DNA from: Agapanthus africanus
Taxonomy: Eukaryota > Streptophyta > Magnoliopsida > Asparagales > Amaryllidaceae
DNA: 64,000 bases
Reading direction: 5' to 3'
NCBI GenBank assembly: GCA_030015575.1
Contig: CM057339.1
Span: 700,178,761-700,242,760, forward strand
Shown: positions 22,082 to 33,123 of the stretch, piece by piece
Layout of the letters: each line of letters begins with the position of its first letter
How positions within the stretch are numbered: position 1 is the stretch's first letter
Notes under the pieces: generated by a model
Database searches by the model: none
What the model saw: the letters and a program-made list of their open reading frames with translations, nothing else
Told to the model about the DNA's origin: nothing
Made by a program: the position numbers and the translations under genes

Positions 22082-24176
22082 TGTAAGTAAACGGTAGCGC
22101 CCCGGCCGTCTGTCCGAGGACAAAATGCGGAAACAAAAACTTTTCTTTAAACAGAAACCGGCGTTACCGCGGACTATAAATCTGGATCGGACCATTAACC
22201 TACTACTAGCTAACTAGAGAAAGGGTAGAGAGCTATACCGAGTGATCCGTGTCCTTCGGTCTTCGGCCTCCATCCCAAGCTCCTCGCGGAATCTCCGGTC
22301 TTGATCTCCTCGTCGGAAAGGGCACCACATCGCCGAGTCTTTTTACGGGCTCCCATCTCTGGACTGAGGTAACTCGGACACGAAGTTGGCAAGCCGACGT
22401 GTCCAAGATTGCTGTAGGCTAAGTGTAGAATGCTATGTCTCGAGGGGGTTTATGAAGTTGCCATTTTTAGAGTGGAGGAGAAATGAACTTTGGAGAGGGT
22501 AAGGAGTTTTTTTTCCAAGCCAAGAAAAATATGAGAACCATATTTTCCCCACCCAAATCTTTGACAGCCCCATTCCCTTATGTGGCCGGCCATGTGTTGT
22601 GAAGGGGGAGAGAGAAAAGAATAATGCAAAAGAGAAAATGAGTGATCATCATGAAAAAAGTCTTTTCCAAAGTCTTTTTCAATCCCATCTCCATAAAGCA
22701 AGTCATGACGAACAAAGGAAGTCAAAGTCAATCTAGAACCATCATGAAGCAACCACTTACAAAAAACACCCTCCACTTTGCTAATTTGCACATTTGCAAA
22801 TAAGCCCCTCCATGGAAAATTCAGCCAAAGAAAGATAGAAAGGAAAATGGCCGAAACGGAATACAAACTGGCAACTTCAAAAAGCGATCCGGTAACAAAT
22901 TACTGGATAACCCCACGACTGTATATACATACCCGCATTTGTATTCCTACCGAATACAAATGCAATGAGACAAAATCTACACTGTACAATACTAGGATCC
23001 GGCTTAAACCAAAGCCTGCTAGTATTATCCGTCCGATCATGATCCGTGCAATACCGCACATATATGATCGAACCCTGCCATATATCCATACGGCCTCTAC
23101 AGCGTTTCGCCCGAAACTTGAGAAACTGTTTGTGAGGGACTCTAAAGACTCATCAATATCTTGGCTGCGGATTTAACCACTAGCACGTCAGAGGTATTAG
23201 CCGTATGTAACGGGCTACCAGGTATTGACCAAAAGGGAAGTCGATGAGCGAACTCATCCTGACACCCTACTGAGCCTGTCAGTGACAATATCCGTACAGT
23301 CCGGTCCGTTCGTCTATGAGCATCGCATGGTGGGCCTAGGGGGTTGGTAAAAGTCAGACCCCCAAAAGCGGTACAAGTCGTGTCGGAGTGTAGCCCAGAA
23401 CACCTTGAGATATTACTGGAATAACTACCAGTAAATCTCCTGCCTTGGCCAAGGACTTCGTGTAATAGCTCTCCTAGACACAGCGCGACCTCACCCCCAA
23501 TACCGAGAGAGACGAACCCCTGCAGATCCGCTCACTGCCTCCATATGGCTCGGGACTGTACCCAACTAAAACCTGTTTGCACGACTCCTTTGAGCCGTTG
23601 TAGGGTAGTAATCAAAGTACAGTGGGAACTCACACGAGACAAATGACGATCTCAGGTCGATGAACTAACCCGTACACATGTCACCAGGGAACTGCTATCC
23701 GACGTCAGGTATAAAACCAACTAGCATGTCCCCGGCGAGTCCTGTCCGGTGTACTCATAACCCAATGAGCACCTGTATACATCTTAGGTGAACCAACTGA
23801 CACCAATGGCTTGTGAGACCGGCCACTGCCCCTCGTCGGGGTCTCGACTGTATACACTAGTCTACTCTGGAGTATCGATGCCCTGTCTCGAAAACTCCCA
23901 CGACTAGGGACCTTTTAAGGATGTGCTTATAGACCCCAGCTCCCACGTATATAATCGCCATCATACTGCTGGCCGTCAAGCAAGAATCCTAAGGGCTCTA
24001 TCAACGCGCAATAGTGACCTGTGAGGTCACCTAAAGCAGTACATGATGATAAAGATAAACCAGATAGTATACTATCATCTTGAGTAAGACTGTCCTACCG
24101 GCATAGGTCCTCCCTCAATCATTGCAATCACGTGCCTGTGATCCAATAATTGACTCTGAGGGCACTATCTCCAACA
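22082..24176 (-). repeat. 5' LTR of Copia G
   Basis: Minus strand from TGTTGGAGATAG (24176) to TTACA (22082), 2095 bp. It includes a 12-bp hairpin GCATTTGTATTC/GAATACAAATGC near 22935-22963, the G version of A's third LTR hairpin. Confidence 0.9.
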
Positions 24177-24181
24177 ACAAT

Positions 24182-24843
24182 ATGCGGTTTTGATTCTCTT
24201 TTATGGTGTGGATTAATAAAAATTCAACCCGAACAGCGAGAAAAAATTACAGCCGTTTTCCCGGCAACGGTGCCATTTGATTGATCTATTTTAAAGAAGT
24301 GTTTAGTAAAGTAACCGCAATCAGGACGATGTCGCTAATAGCTGGTCGTGATGAGTACGGGTTGTCCGCAGGGAAACTTGAATCTTTATCTTGCTTTAGA
24401 CGAGTTGATTGAAAATTGGTTGATTGGTTGTAATCTAATTTGAACGGATGTAAAGTTTATAAGGGAAGGGCTTGTAGGGTTTATAGGATTTGGTAGCAAT
24501 GGATGAATGATTAAAAATGACATCTTTTATCTTTTAATAGTTTAAAACTAGATTGATAGGGATGAATATAGATTAGGGTTTTTGGAAGAAACTAGGGTTT
24601 CCCCACTATTAACCCTTGTCCTTATATTGATCTCTATTTATGTCTAGCCAATAACAAAACAAGTGTTAAATGGATCTCGAATCGTGGTCGTGACTATCAA
24701 TGAATTTGTAGCGCGCTCGAAAAGGATGTTAACATTTATTTTATTAAAGTTTATAAACTTTAAAATGTTTAAAAGAAGTTAAATAATTTTATCATCCATT
24801 GATCTACCCTGTCCTACGAACCCTAGCAAGCAATGAATTACTC
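24182..24843 (-). repeat. Athila/Tat-like Gypsy fossil: primer-site-like motif and LTR 3' part
   Basis: Minus-strand TGGCACCGTTGCCGGG at 24260-24275 resembles the tRNA-Asp-type primer site of Athila/Tat elements. To its right, from about 24278, would be the LTR (minus strand), which the Tekay insertion at 24844 splits. It resumes at 36456. About 75 bp left of the primer site would be element interior, cut by element G. No coding part is visible. Confidence 0.45.
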
Positions 24844-27800
24844 TGTAACACCTTAGGATAAGGGTTAGTGAATAATTATAATTAAATAATGGTTTTTAAT
24901 AAAAAGTTTACCAAATTGTGTTTTAAATATTTTTCCTAATCTAATAAATATTTTTCCAAAATTTTCCTAGGCTTGCACACATATGTGCATGTAAACTAGG
25001 GTTTTTAAATTAAGTAAATACAATAATTATTAACCATGGTGGGTTAATTTTAGGATTAAGTCCTTTGGGTTTAAAGTAAGTTTAATTAGCTAATTAAAAA
25101 GGTTGCTTTAATTTGAATTTTAGATTTAGTGTTGACTTGTGTGAGAGGGAGAGAATGCATCATGGCTTTAGGCCATGCTTGCATTAAATGAAGTGAGAGA
25201 GGGGGGGGGGGTGACTTTTGTGTGATGATTGTAGCCTCTCATTTTCCTTGTATTTTCTCTCAAACTCTCATACTCACTCACACACACCCACACACTTACC
25301 TTCAGCCCAGAACCCCAGCTCCTGAAGCAGCAGCAGCAAGCACTCAGCAGCAGCAGGAGAAGAAGCAACAGCAGCAGCAGAAAGAAGCAGCAAAGTTCAG
25401 CAGCAGCAGCAGTGAGCACCAACAGCAAGTGCAGCCTCTTCCCTCCACTTCTCCACCTTCCTCCAGCTTCCTAGGGTTAAGTATGAGGTATATTTCCTAA
25501 CTTAGTCCCTAGTTAGCTTGGTTAGTGTAGATTTGCATCGGTTAATGGATATTGGTGCGTTTTAGTGCGATATGGGATGTTTAATAGGAACTTTGTGCTT
25601 ATAGGATGTAAGTTGGTTCCAGTAGGATGATTGAGGTCTGTTGAGGCCATTGTAACCTAGTCCAACCCCGATTACACTAAAATACCACCAGTTTCATATT
25701 TGATGCAAATGTCGTATTTGGGCAAAATGTGAGTTTTCTGGAACTGCTATTGACCCGGTGAGTGCAGAATGATTTTGGGAAGACTGTAGTGTAGTGGAGT
25801 AGAGCTGATACCACAGGTGAAACCCGACCCCCATACTGCTACAGTAGGCCGCCAATTTCCTCATTCTGGCCGCCAATTGCGGCCAGATGGGTAGGGTTTG
25901 GGTTAGGGTTTGGTCCAGTGGGTGTCTGCCATTGTGTGTAGTGTTTTGGTATATATATTTTTGGGAGTTTGGTTCTGTAGAAAAATCTGGGACCAAATAC
26001 CTATTTTACCGTTTTCTAAACCTTCGCGACACGCGCGATACGTGAAGTAGGTTTGGGTTTCTGCGTATCGCGGCGCGTCGGGGTAGTTTCGTGGCGCGTG
26101 ATTACACGTTTTAGCGTATCGCGCACACGCGCGATTGGTTTGCGACATGGGTTTCTTGTTGGATTATTGTGTTGCGTTTTTGTAAATTAAGCTTATGTGT
26201 GATATGTGTATGTGATTCTAGGTTCGCAGGCCAGTGAGACGGACGCTGCGAAGAAGGGCAAGCAAGTGGTTGGATACACTTAGCGCAAGACACTGTGAGT
26301 AGATTTCACATCTACGGGGATATCGCCCGCATGGCGTTATGCGTCAGGGCTGATAGGACTTTATTATTATATGTTGCATGCATCCCATAGATTGTCATCG
26401 CATATTGCATTCTCTGCTGTGTTGATATATATATTGCTTAGAACTGATAGAACACCGCACCATTACTAACGGTTTATGCTGCACGGGCACTATTTACATG
26501 CTACACACACACCGTTAGTAACTGCCATGCCACACTAACTGTAGAGCTGCCATGATTATATTGCTAGAGTTCGCTTCATGTGTGATTTGATATGATTTTC
26601 ATGTATATTGGGAGCCGCATGACATCTTTTAAAACCGGAAATGAAACTACTTTAAAAAGCGGTTTTCCCCCTTAATCATGGATTGATGTATATTGTACCT
26701 CGCATTGGATTTACTATTGGTATTGGATTTTCATGTGATTTCTGTTTTGAGGACCGTGGAATTATTTAAGGAATGATATGCTATTTGAAAAACCCGGTAC
26801 CTCGTGATATGATATTTTGGTGTGTCCACCACGCATTTTCTCGGTGCTGAGACGTGTGCTTGAAACCCGATTCGAGGAGTGGATGTTCCGTTTACGGGTT
26901 CGTGGTGGGCCCGGTATGGTTCCCTTCGGCGAGATGATCGATGGGATTTGTCGATTGAGCCTGGAGGCGGGCGAGTACCTACCGGTGATTGGTTGGACCT
27001 GGCAGTTGTCCGGAGGATACTGACCAGAGTCGAGTGATGGATGCGGGATGATCCGTGCTGCCAGGGCCGAGGGCCGATACCGCAGACAGACCCCGTGGGG
27101 CCGGTCCGGATTGACGGCGCCCGATATTCGAGGATTTACGTGTCGATGCTGGACACGAGTATTTTATGATGTTTTGGGTGCCGATGTTGGGCACTCGTGA
27201 TTCCTCCGAGATATACAGGATTTGAGGGCCGATGGGTGTGCCGGCGCCTGAGTATATGTGGGATTTGGGTGCAGTTTGAGGCACCGATCATTATTTTCCA
27301 TGTTGACATGGTCCATGTAGATATTATTTATCCCATACTCAGTATTGATTACTACACATCTCATCCTGTGGCATTTACCTGTTAGAGTACATGCATTACT
27401 ATTGTATCCACTGTTGACATGCATTGATGTCATCTGCTGGCATTAGTAGAGCCACGCTATATGTGCATGCTTGCGATCACCTTTATATGTTATCTCTATT
27501 CACGAGTTGGCAACTCACCCCCGTTGTGCCACAGTGTTTGCAGGTTGCCCTTGGGAGTAGTCACGGCTGGCTGTTATCGCATCTTTTGGCACAGATACCC
27601 CTTTTGAGCAGAGATAGCCTTTTTGCTGTTTAGGTGGGTTTCGTATGGTATCTGTTATCTTTCAGTTGTATATTGATGTATCTAGTATTCTCCATCTACT
27701 TTTTGTATTGACTTAGAGACAGTTGTGAGGACGATATGTATGGTTTTATTTTCTGGTGTCGAGCTCGCATGTGAGCCGACTTTACTTTATGCAGTCTCAT

Positions 27801-28170
27801 CTTTTATGATATTGTCCTTGTTTTACTGTGTATTCTTCGCTACGGCGTCGTATATCATATTGTGATGCTTTATTCATGTCACTTATTATTTCTGCTACAC
27901 CTTGCTTTTACCCGACTTTCAGGGCTAATGTTTTAAAAAGGGAAATGTTACCAAAACTATAAAACTTATAACTATTGAACTTAAAAAGGATTTCTACTAA
28001 AAAAAAAGGAAGTTTTTCGGACATGTACGATTGTTTTTTTTTACAAAATGTTTTAAATCACTCTATATTTATTGGTTTTGATTTCTGGGTTCGGCTTACT
28101 TAGCCGCGTTGCGCCTGTAGACGTTGCGTGGTTAAGTGCCGGTCACGAGTCGAATTCTCGGGTCATGACA
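24844..28170 (+). repeat. 5' LTR of the Tekay element
   Basis: 3327 bp. It has a CA-repeat and a CAG-rich microsatellite (about 25270-25410), which creates spurious glutamine/serine-rich ORFs. A GC-rich inverted repeat lies at 25842-25880, a short telomere-like GGGTTTGGGTTAGGG stretch next to it, and a TATATATAT tract near 25950 that may be the TATA box. Confidence 0.95.
25842..25880 (+). other. GC-rich inverted repeat in the Tekay LTR
   Basis: GGCCGCCAA...TGGCCGCCAATTGCGGCCA. It resembles the leader stem-loop of Copia I at 40908-40945 over about 35 nt, and the 3' LTR carries the same tract near 34121-34159. It lies about 70-100 bp before a TATA-like tract. Shared origin or chance is unresolved. 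Confidence 0.45.
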
Positions 28171-28174
28171 AAGT

Positions 28175-28186
28175 TGGTATTAGAGC
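28175..28186 (+). other. Primer-binding site of the Tekay element
   Basis: TGGTATTAGAGC, a one-base variant of the initiator tRNA-Met site, four bases after the LTR end. Confidence 0.9.
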
Positions 28187-28395
28187 GTAGGTTTTACCTT
28201 CGGAGTGTAGGATGACCCTGGTATGATGGAGTAGGTAGCTGCAGCAGGGTAGCGTAGCGTGCGTATGTTCCGCGGCATACTCACGACACGGTACTCCGCC
28301 TACGCGACCTTAGGACTTATTGATTTGATCCCTCCTTATATTCTTGTGATTCGATTTCCGTGTTCTTATCGAATCCAAATTTTCTTTCAGCTATT

Positions 28396-29630
28396 ATGCC
28401 GCCTAAGACTACGAGGGCACAGAGAGCGGCCTCGAGAGCCGAGATTCGTGTTGACTCGTCCGAGACGAGGACTGATCCGGGCAGTACGCCGGTTGTACCC
28501 GAGCAGGCTGTTCCTGCCGTGACAGAGCAGATCGCCTCGTTAGGGGCTGGTATGCAGGAGATGCGCCAGATGATAGGATCGCTAGTTGAGACGCTTCGAG
28601 CGCAGCGACCAGAGGTAGCTCCACCAGTTCCAGAGACCGCGATGGTGCCTACCGCACAGCCAGTTGCCCCTGCAGCCACGGAGGTGATTACAGTATCGCT
28701 ATCAGAGTTCATGAGGCTGAAGCCTCCAGTTTTCACAGGCACCGATACAGCCGAGGACCCACAGTCTTTCATCGACAGGATGGCCAGGATATGCCGTTCC
28801 CTCAGATGTGCAGATGCGAGATGGGTTGAGTTCGCGAGCTTTCGCCTGGAAGGTCTTGCGTAGAAATGGTGTGATTCAGTGGAGAAGGGCAGAGCAGCAG
28901 GTCTTCCTCCTATGACCTGGACGGAGTTCGTGACCGTATTTCTAACCCGTTTCCTTCCCCGGAGTGTTAGAGATGCCCGAGCACGCAGGTTTGAGTCTTT
29001 GCGCCAGACGCCAGGGATGACAGTGGCAGAGTATGACGTACTGTTTGCAGAGCTAGCAGTCTACGCCCCACATTTAGTGGCCACCGAGGAGTTGCGAGTC
29101 CGGAGATTTGTTCGAGGCTTGCTTTCACCAGTGTTCCTCGCGATCAGCGCGCAGCACTACGAGACCTATGCAGCAGCTGTAGACGCAGCCCTAGTGGTCG
29201 AGGAGCACCTTGTTGAGACTTCGGTACTTCCAGAGCCGAAGAGAGTTCGTACCAGTATTTCCGCACGGAGGCAGTCATTCAGACGCCGCGAAAGGTATCG
29301 TCCCGGTACGAGGGGTAGCAGAGATTCGGGACGAGGCCGGATGTTTAGTTCGTATCCCCAGGAAGGTCAGCAGTCGCCGCGGGGTTGCTACAGATGTGGC
29401 AGCCTACTTCACCTCGTTCGAGATTGTCCAGAGACACACCGGAGGGAGGCGGCAGCACCGCATGTTACCTTACCACCTTCACCACCCCAGAGGGCGTTGC
29501 CCGTTGCGCCTACCGTTGCTCCGCGCCAGACTTATGCACAGAGAGGTCGTGGGCGTGGAGGAGTTGCTCAGAGAGGACGAGATGACCGAGGCCGAGGTCA
29601 GTCAGTTACAGGTGGTGGACAGGCGAGGGT
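28396..29630 (+). pseudogene. gag: gag region of the Tekay element
   Basis: Begins with MPPKTTRAQ at 28396, the usual short basic start of chromovirus Gag. A retrotransposon Gag domain follows (about 28700-29200, with FVRGLLSPV and related motifs). A CCHC zinc knuckle CYRCGSLLHLVRDC lies at about 29385-29430, after an arginine-rich stretch. Gag forms the virus-like particle and packages RNA. The region belongs to a fossil that is nearly but not fully open. Confidence 0.9.
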
Positions 29631-29639
29631 CTTTGCTTT

Positions 29640-29990
29640 GACACATCAGGACGCGCAGGCGTCCAATGCAGTGGTTTCAGGTATCCTTCCTGTATGTTCG
29701 GTTGATGCACATGTACTGTTCGATCCCGGATCCACACACTCGTACGTATCCACACACTTCGTGCCGAGTTTGGGTAGAGAGTCCGGCTTACTTGATCAGC
29801 CGCTTGTGGTGACTACTCCTGTGGGAGAGTCGTTTGTGGCTAGGCACGTGTTCCGATCCTGTATCGTCTGTATTGGCGAGAGAGAGTTGCCTGTCGACTT
29901 GATCCTTCTGGAGATGTTGGACTTCGACGTTCTTTTGGGCATGGATTGGTTAGCCACGTGCTATGCTTCTGTGGACTGCCGTGAGAAGAC
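29640..29990 (+). pseudogene. Protease part of the Tekay element
   Basis: Aspartic protease with the active-site region FDPGSTHSYVS and the downstream LLGMDWL motif typical of Ty3/Gypsy proteases. Confidence 0.9.
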
Positions 29991-30180
29991 AGTTAGATTC
30001 TGCTTTCCCGGTGAGTCGGTTTTTGTTGTGTTGGGGGACCGTGGTGTCGCCCCTCACAGTGTGATTTCTTCTTTTCGCGCTGGATAGCTTTTGAGGAAGG
30101 GATGTCAGGGATTTCTCGCCTATGTTTGCGATGCTCGCGCTACAGAGGTTCCATTGGATCAGGTTCCAGTTGTTAGCGAG

Positions 30181-30990
30181 TTTCCTGATGTGTTCCCTGA
30201 CGAGCTTCCTGGGTTGCCGCCCGAGCGCGACATTTCTTTCTGTATTGATTTGGTTCCTGGTTCGGGGCCTATTTCTATACCGCCCTATCGGATGGCCCCG
30301 GCGGAACTTCGTGAGCTGAAGGGTCAGTTACAGGATTTGCTGGACAAGGGACTTATTCGACCCAGTGTTTCTCCTTGGGGTGCTCCAGTCCTGTTCGTCA
30401 AGAAGAAGGATGGCAGTTTGCGTCTTTGTATCGACTACCGCCAGTTGAACAGGGTGACAGTGCGGAACAGGTATCCTTTGCCGCGTATCGACGATTTGTT
30501 CGACCAGCTTCAGGGGGCAGGGTACTTTTCGAGGATCGATTTACGATCGGGCTATCATCAGTTGCGGGTTCGACAGGAAGACATTCCCCGGACAGCCTTC
30601 CGTACGCGCTACGGCCATTACGAGTTTTTGGTGATGTCGTTCGGACTCACCAATGCGCCAGCAGCCTTCATGGATTTGATGAACCGTATTTTCCGGCCTT
30701 ATTTGGATCTGTTCATCATAGTCTTCATCGACGATATCTTGGTGTATTCCCGGAGTAGTGATGAGCACGAGCAGCACCTGCGGATTACATTGCAGACATT
30801 GAGGGAGCACCAGCTTTATGCGAAATTCTCCAAGTGTGCTTTTTGGCTGGACAGCGTAGATTTCTTGGGTCACGTGATTTCACGAGACGGTATATGCGTT
30901 GACCCGAGGAAGATCGAGGCCGTTCAGCGTTGGCCCAGACCCACATCAGTGACGGAGATTCGCAGCTTTTTGGGATTGGCCGGTTATTAC
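30181..30990 (+). pseudogene. Reverse transcriptase part of the Tekay element
   Basis: Shows [32 protein letters not shown], the catalytic FIDDILVYS and [11 protein letters not shown], in the order expected of Ty3/Gypsy reverse transcriptase. Confidence 0.93.
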
Positions 30991-31139
30991 AGGCGTTTTG
31001 TGCAGGACTTCTCACGTATTGCTACACCGTTGACCGGGTTGACCCGGAAAGGAGTTCCCTTCGATTGGACGGATGAGTGCGAGCACAGTTTTCAGCAGTT
31101 ACGGACACGGCTGACGACGGCACCGGTGTTATCTTTACC

Positions 31140-31506
31140 TTCCGGATCGGGCGGATTTGCGGTCTTTTGTGATGCTTCTCGAGTGGGATTGGGATGCGTT
31201 CTGATGCAGCATGATAGGGTGATCGTGTATGCCTCGCGACAATTGAAGAAGCACGAGCAGAACTACCCCACTCATGATTTGGAGATGGCAGCAGTAGTCT
31301 TCGCACTTAAGATCTGGCGACACTACCTATACGGCGAGTCGTGCCAGATATTTACGGATCACAAAAGTCTGAAATACATATTCCAGCAGCGGGACCTGAA
31401 CCTTCGACAGCGTCGATGGATGGAGTTAGTGAAGGATTACGACTGCGAGATCTTATATCACCCGGGCAAGGCAAATATGGTGGCGGATGCTTTGAGCAGG
31501 AGGCCC
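31140..31506 (+). pseudogene. RNase H part of the Tekay element
   Basis: Shows [40 protein letters not shown] and the closing ADALSRR, typical of Ty3/Gypsy RNase H. Confidence 0.92.
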
Positions 31507-31829
31507 GGGAGTAGTTTATCTTGTTTGAGCGCAGTACAGGAGCAGTCATCGGCAGACTGGCAGATATTATGCGACAGTCGAGTACAGTTCGAGTTCACGT
31601 CGATTGGAGGACAGATAGCGCATGTCCGTGCACGCCCATAGTTGATCGATCGTATACGTGAGGCGCAGCTCAGTGATGACCGATGTTCAGAGATCATGGC
31701 ACAGATGGGACAGGACCGATTTTCCGAGTTCGTGATCGATGATCAGGGGATACTACGGTTTGGAGTCAGACTGTGCGTACCTGATGCTGAGGGACTGAGG
31801 CGTGAGATTCTTGAGGAGGCACATCGATC

Positions 31830-32500
31830 GGTGTATAGCGTCCATCCCGGTTCCACCAAGATGTATCATGATATGAGAGATGTTTACTGGTGGGACGGAA
31901 TGAAGAGGGACATTGCAGATTTTGTATCGAGATGCCTGACTTGTCAGCAAGTCAAGGCTGAGCACCAGAGGCCCGCGGGAGAGCTACAGCCGTTACCCAT
32001 TCCAGAGTGGAAATGGGAACAGATTTCGATGGATTTCGTGGTGGGTCTACCCAGGACTAGTAGGGGGTATGACTCCATCTGGGTGATCGTGGATCGTTTG
32101 ACGAAAGCGGCTCACTTCTTACCGGTGAAGACGACTTTCAGATTTACTCAGTATGCCCAGATCTATATTGACGAGATAGTGCGACTACACGGAGTCCCGA
32201 CGTGCATTGTGTCCGACAGAGGCACCCAGTTTACCAGTAGACTATGGCAGAGGCTTCAGGAGGCTTTGGGCACTCGCTTGAGTTTTAGCACGGCATTTCA
32301 TCCGCAGACCGACGGACAGTCAGAGCGGACCATCCAGACTCTCGAGGACATGCTCAGAGCTTGTGTACTAGATTTCGGAGGTAGCTGGGATCATCATTTG
32401 CCCTTAGTAAAGTTCTCCTACAATAACAGCTACCAGGAGACTATTCAGATGGCACCTTTTGAGGCTCTTTATGGGAGGAGATGCAGGTCACCTACTTGTT
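31830..32500 (+). pseudogene. Integrase part of the Tekay element
   Basis: HHCC zinc-binding region ([11 protein letters not shown]...CLTCQQVK, about 31840-31960). The catalytic core follows with [20 protein letters not shown] and [12 protein letters not shown], giving the D, D and E positions of retroviral-type integrases. Confidence 0.92.
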
Positions 32501-32899
32501 GGACATAGCTCAGTGAGAGCAGTATCTTAGGACCACAGATCGTTGAGGAGACGACAGCGAAGATCCAGTTGATTCGCGATAGGATGAGAGCAGCCCAGAG
32601 TAGGCAGAGGGCTTATGCAGACCGTCGACGACGCAGACTTGAGTTTTCTGTTGGTGATCATGTTTTCTTGAGGGTCTCCCCAATGAAAGGTGTGATGAGG
32701 TTTGGGAAGAAGGGGAAACTCAGTCCCAGGTATGTGGGCCCCTTCGAGATCCTCGAGCGTGTCGGTGCAGTAGCTTACCGGTTAGCCCTTCCGCCCAGCT
32801 TTCCAGACGTGCACCCCGTATTCCATGTTTCGATGCTCCGCAGATATCTACATGATCCTTCGCATGCGATTCAGCATCCGACGATCCAGCTTGAGCGTG

Positions 32900-33070
32900 A
32901 CCTTTCCTATGCAGAGCAGCCGGTGATGATCTTGGATCGACAAGTGAAGAAACTGAGATCGAAGGACATTCCATCATTTAAGGTACTTTGGCGTGGTCAG
33001 AACCGTGAAGAGGTCACTTGGGAGACCGAAAGCGAAATGATGAAGACATATCCCCATCTTTTTGAACGTA
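32900..33070 (+). pseudogene. Integrase C-terminus with chromodomain, Tekay element
   Basis: After the GPF/Y-like segment ([12 protein letters not shown], about 32730-32765) comes [20 protein letters not shown] with KVLWRGQ and EVTWETE. This is the chromodomain layout of Tekay/Del chromoviruses, thought to steer integration to heterochromatin. Confidence 0.88.
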
Positions 33071-33110
33071 ACCTTAGTTAGATTTTTGAAATTCGGGGAC
33101 GAATTTCTTT

Positions 33111-33123
33111 AAGGGGGAGAGAT
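33111..33123 (+). other. Polypurine tract of the Tekay element
   Basis: AAGGGGGAGAGAT immediately before the 3' LTR, the usual plus-strand priming site. Confidence 0.85.

Larger units (their letters stand above)
15128..24176 (-). mobile_element. Copia element G, long-LTR, same general family as A, minus strand
   Basis: 5' LTR 22082-24176, primer site 22071-22081, interior 16335-22081, and part of the 3' LTR 15128-16334. The remainder of the 3' LTR is presumably left of element H, which is inserted in it. The interior mirrors A in layout: non-coding leader, then decayed pol. The two LTR parts differ by roughly 2-3%, so G is older than A, as the nest order requires. The right-hand target duplication would be ACAAT (24177-24181). 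It is broken throughout its coding remnants. Confidence 0.8.

Noticed and set aside
25222-25500. Glutamine/serine-rich ORF (also at 33523-33774)
   Set aside because: Produced by a CAG microsatellite within the Tekay LTR. It differs in length between the two LTRs and has no coding support.
25880-25915. Telomere-like GGGTTTGGGTTAGGG stretch
   Set aside because: Only about three degenerate units, inside the Tekay LTR and repeated in its 3' copy, so it is LTR sequence and not a telomere remnant.
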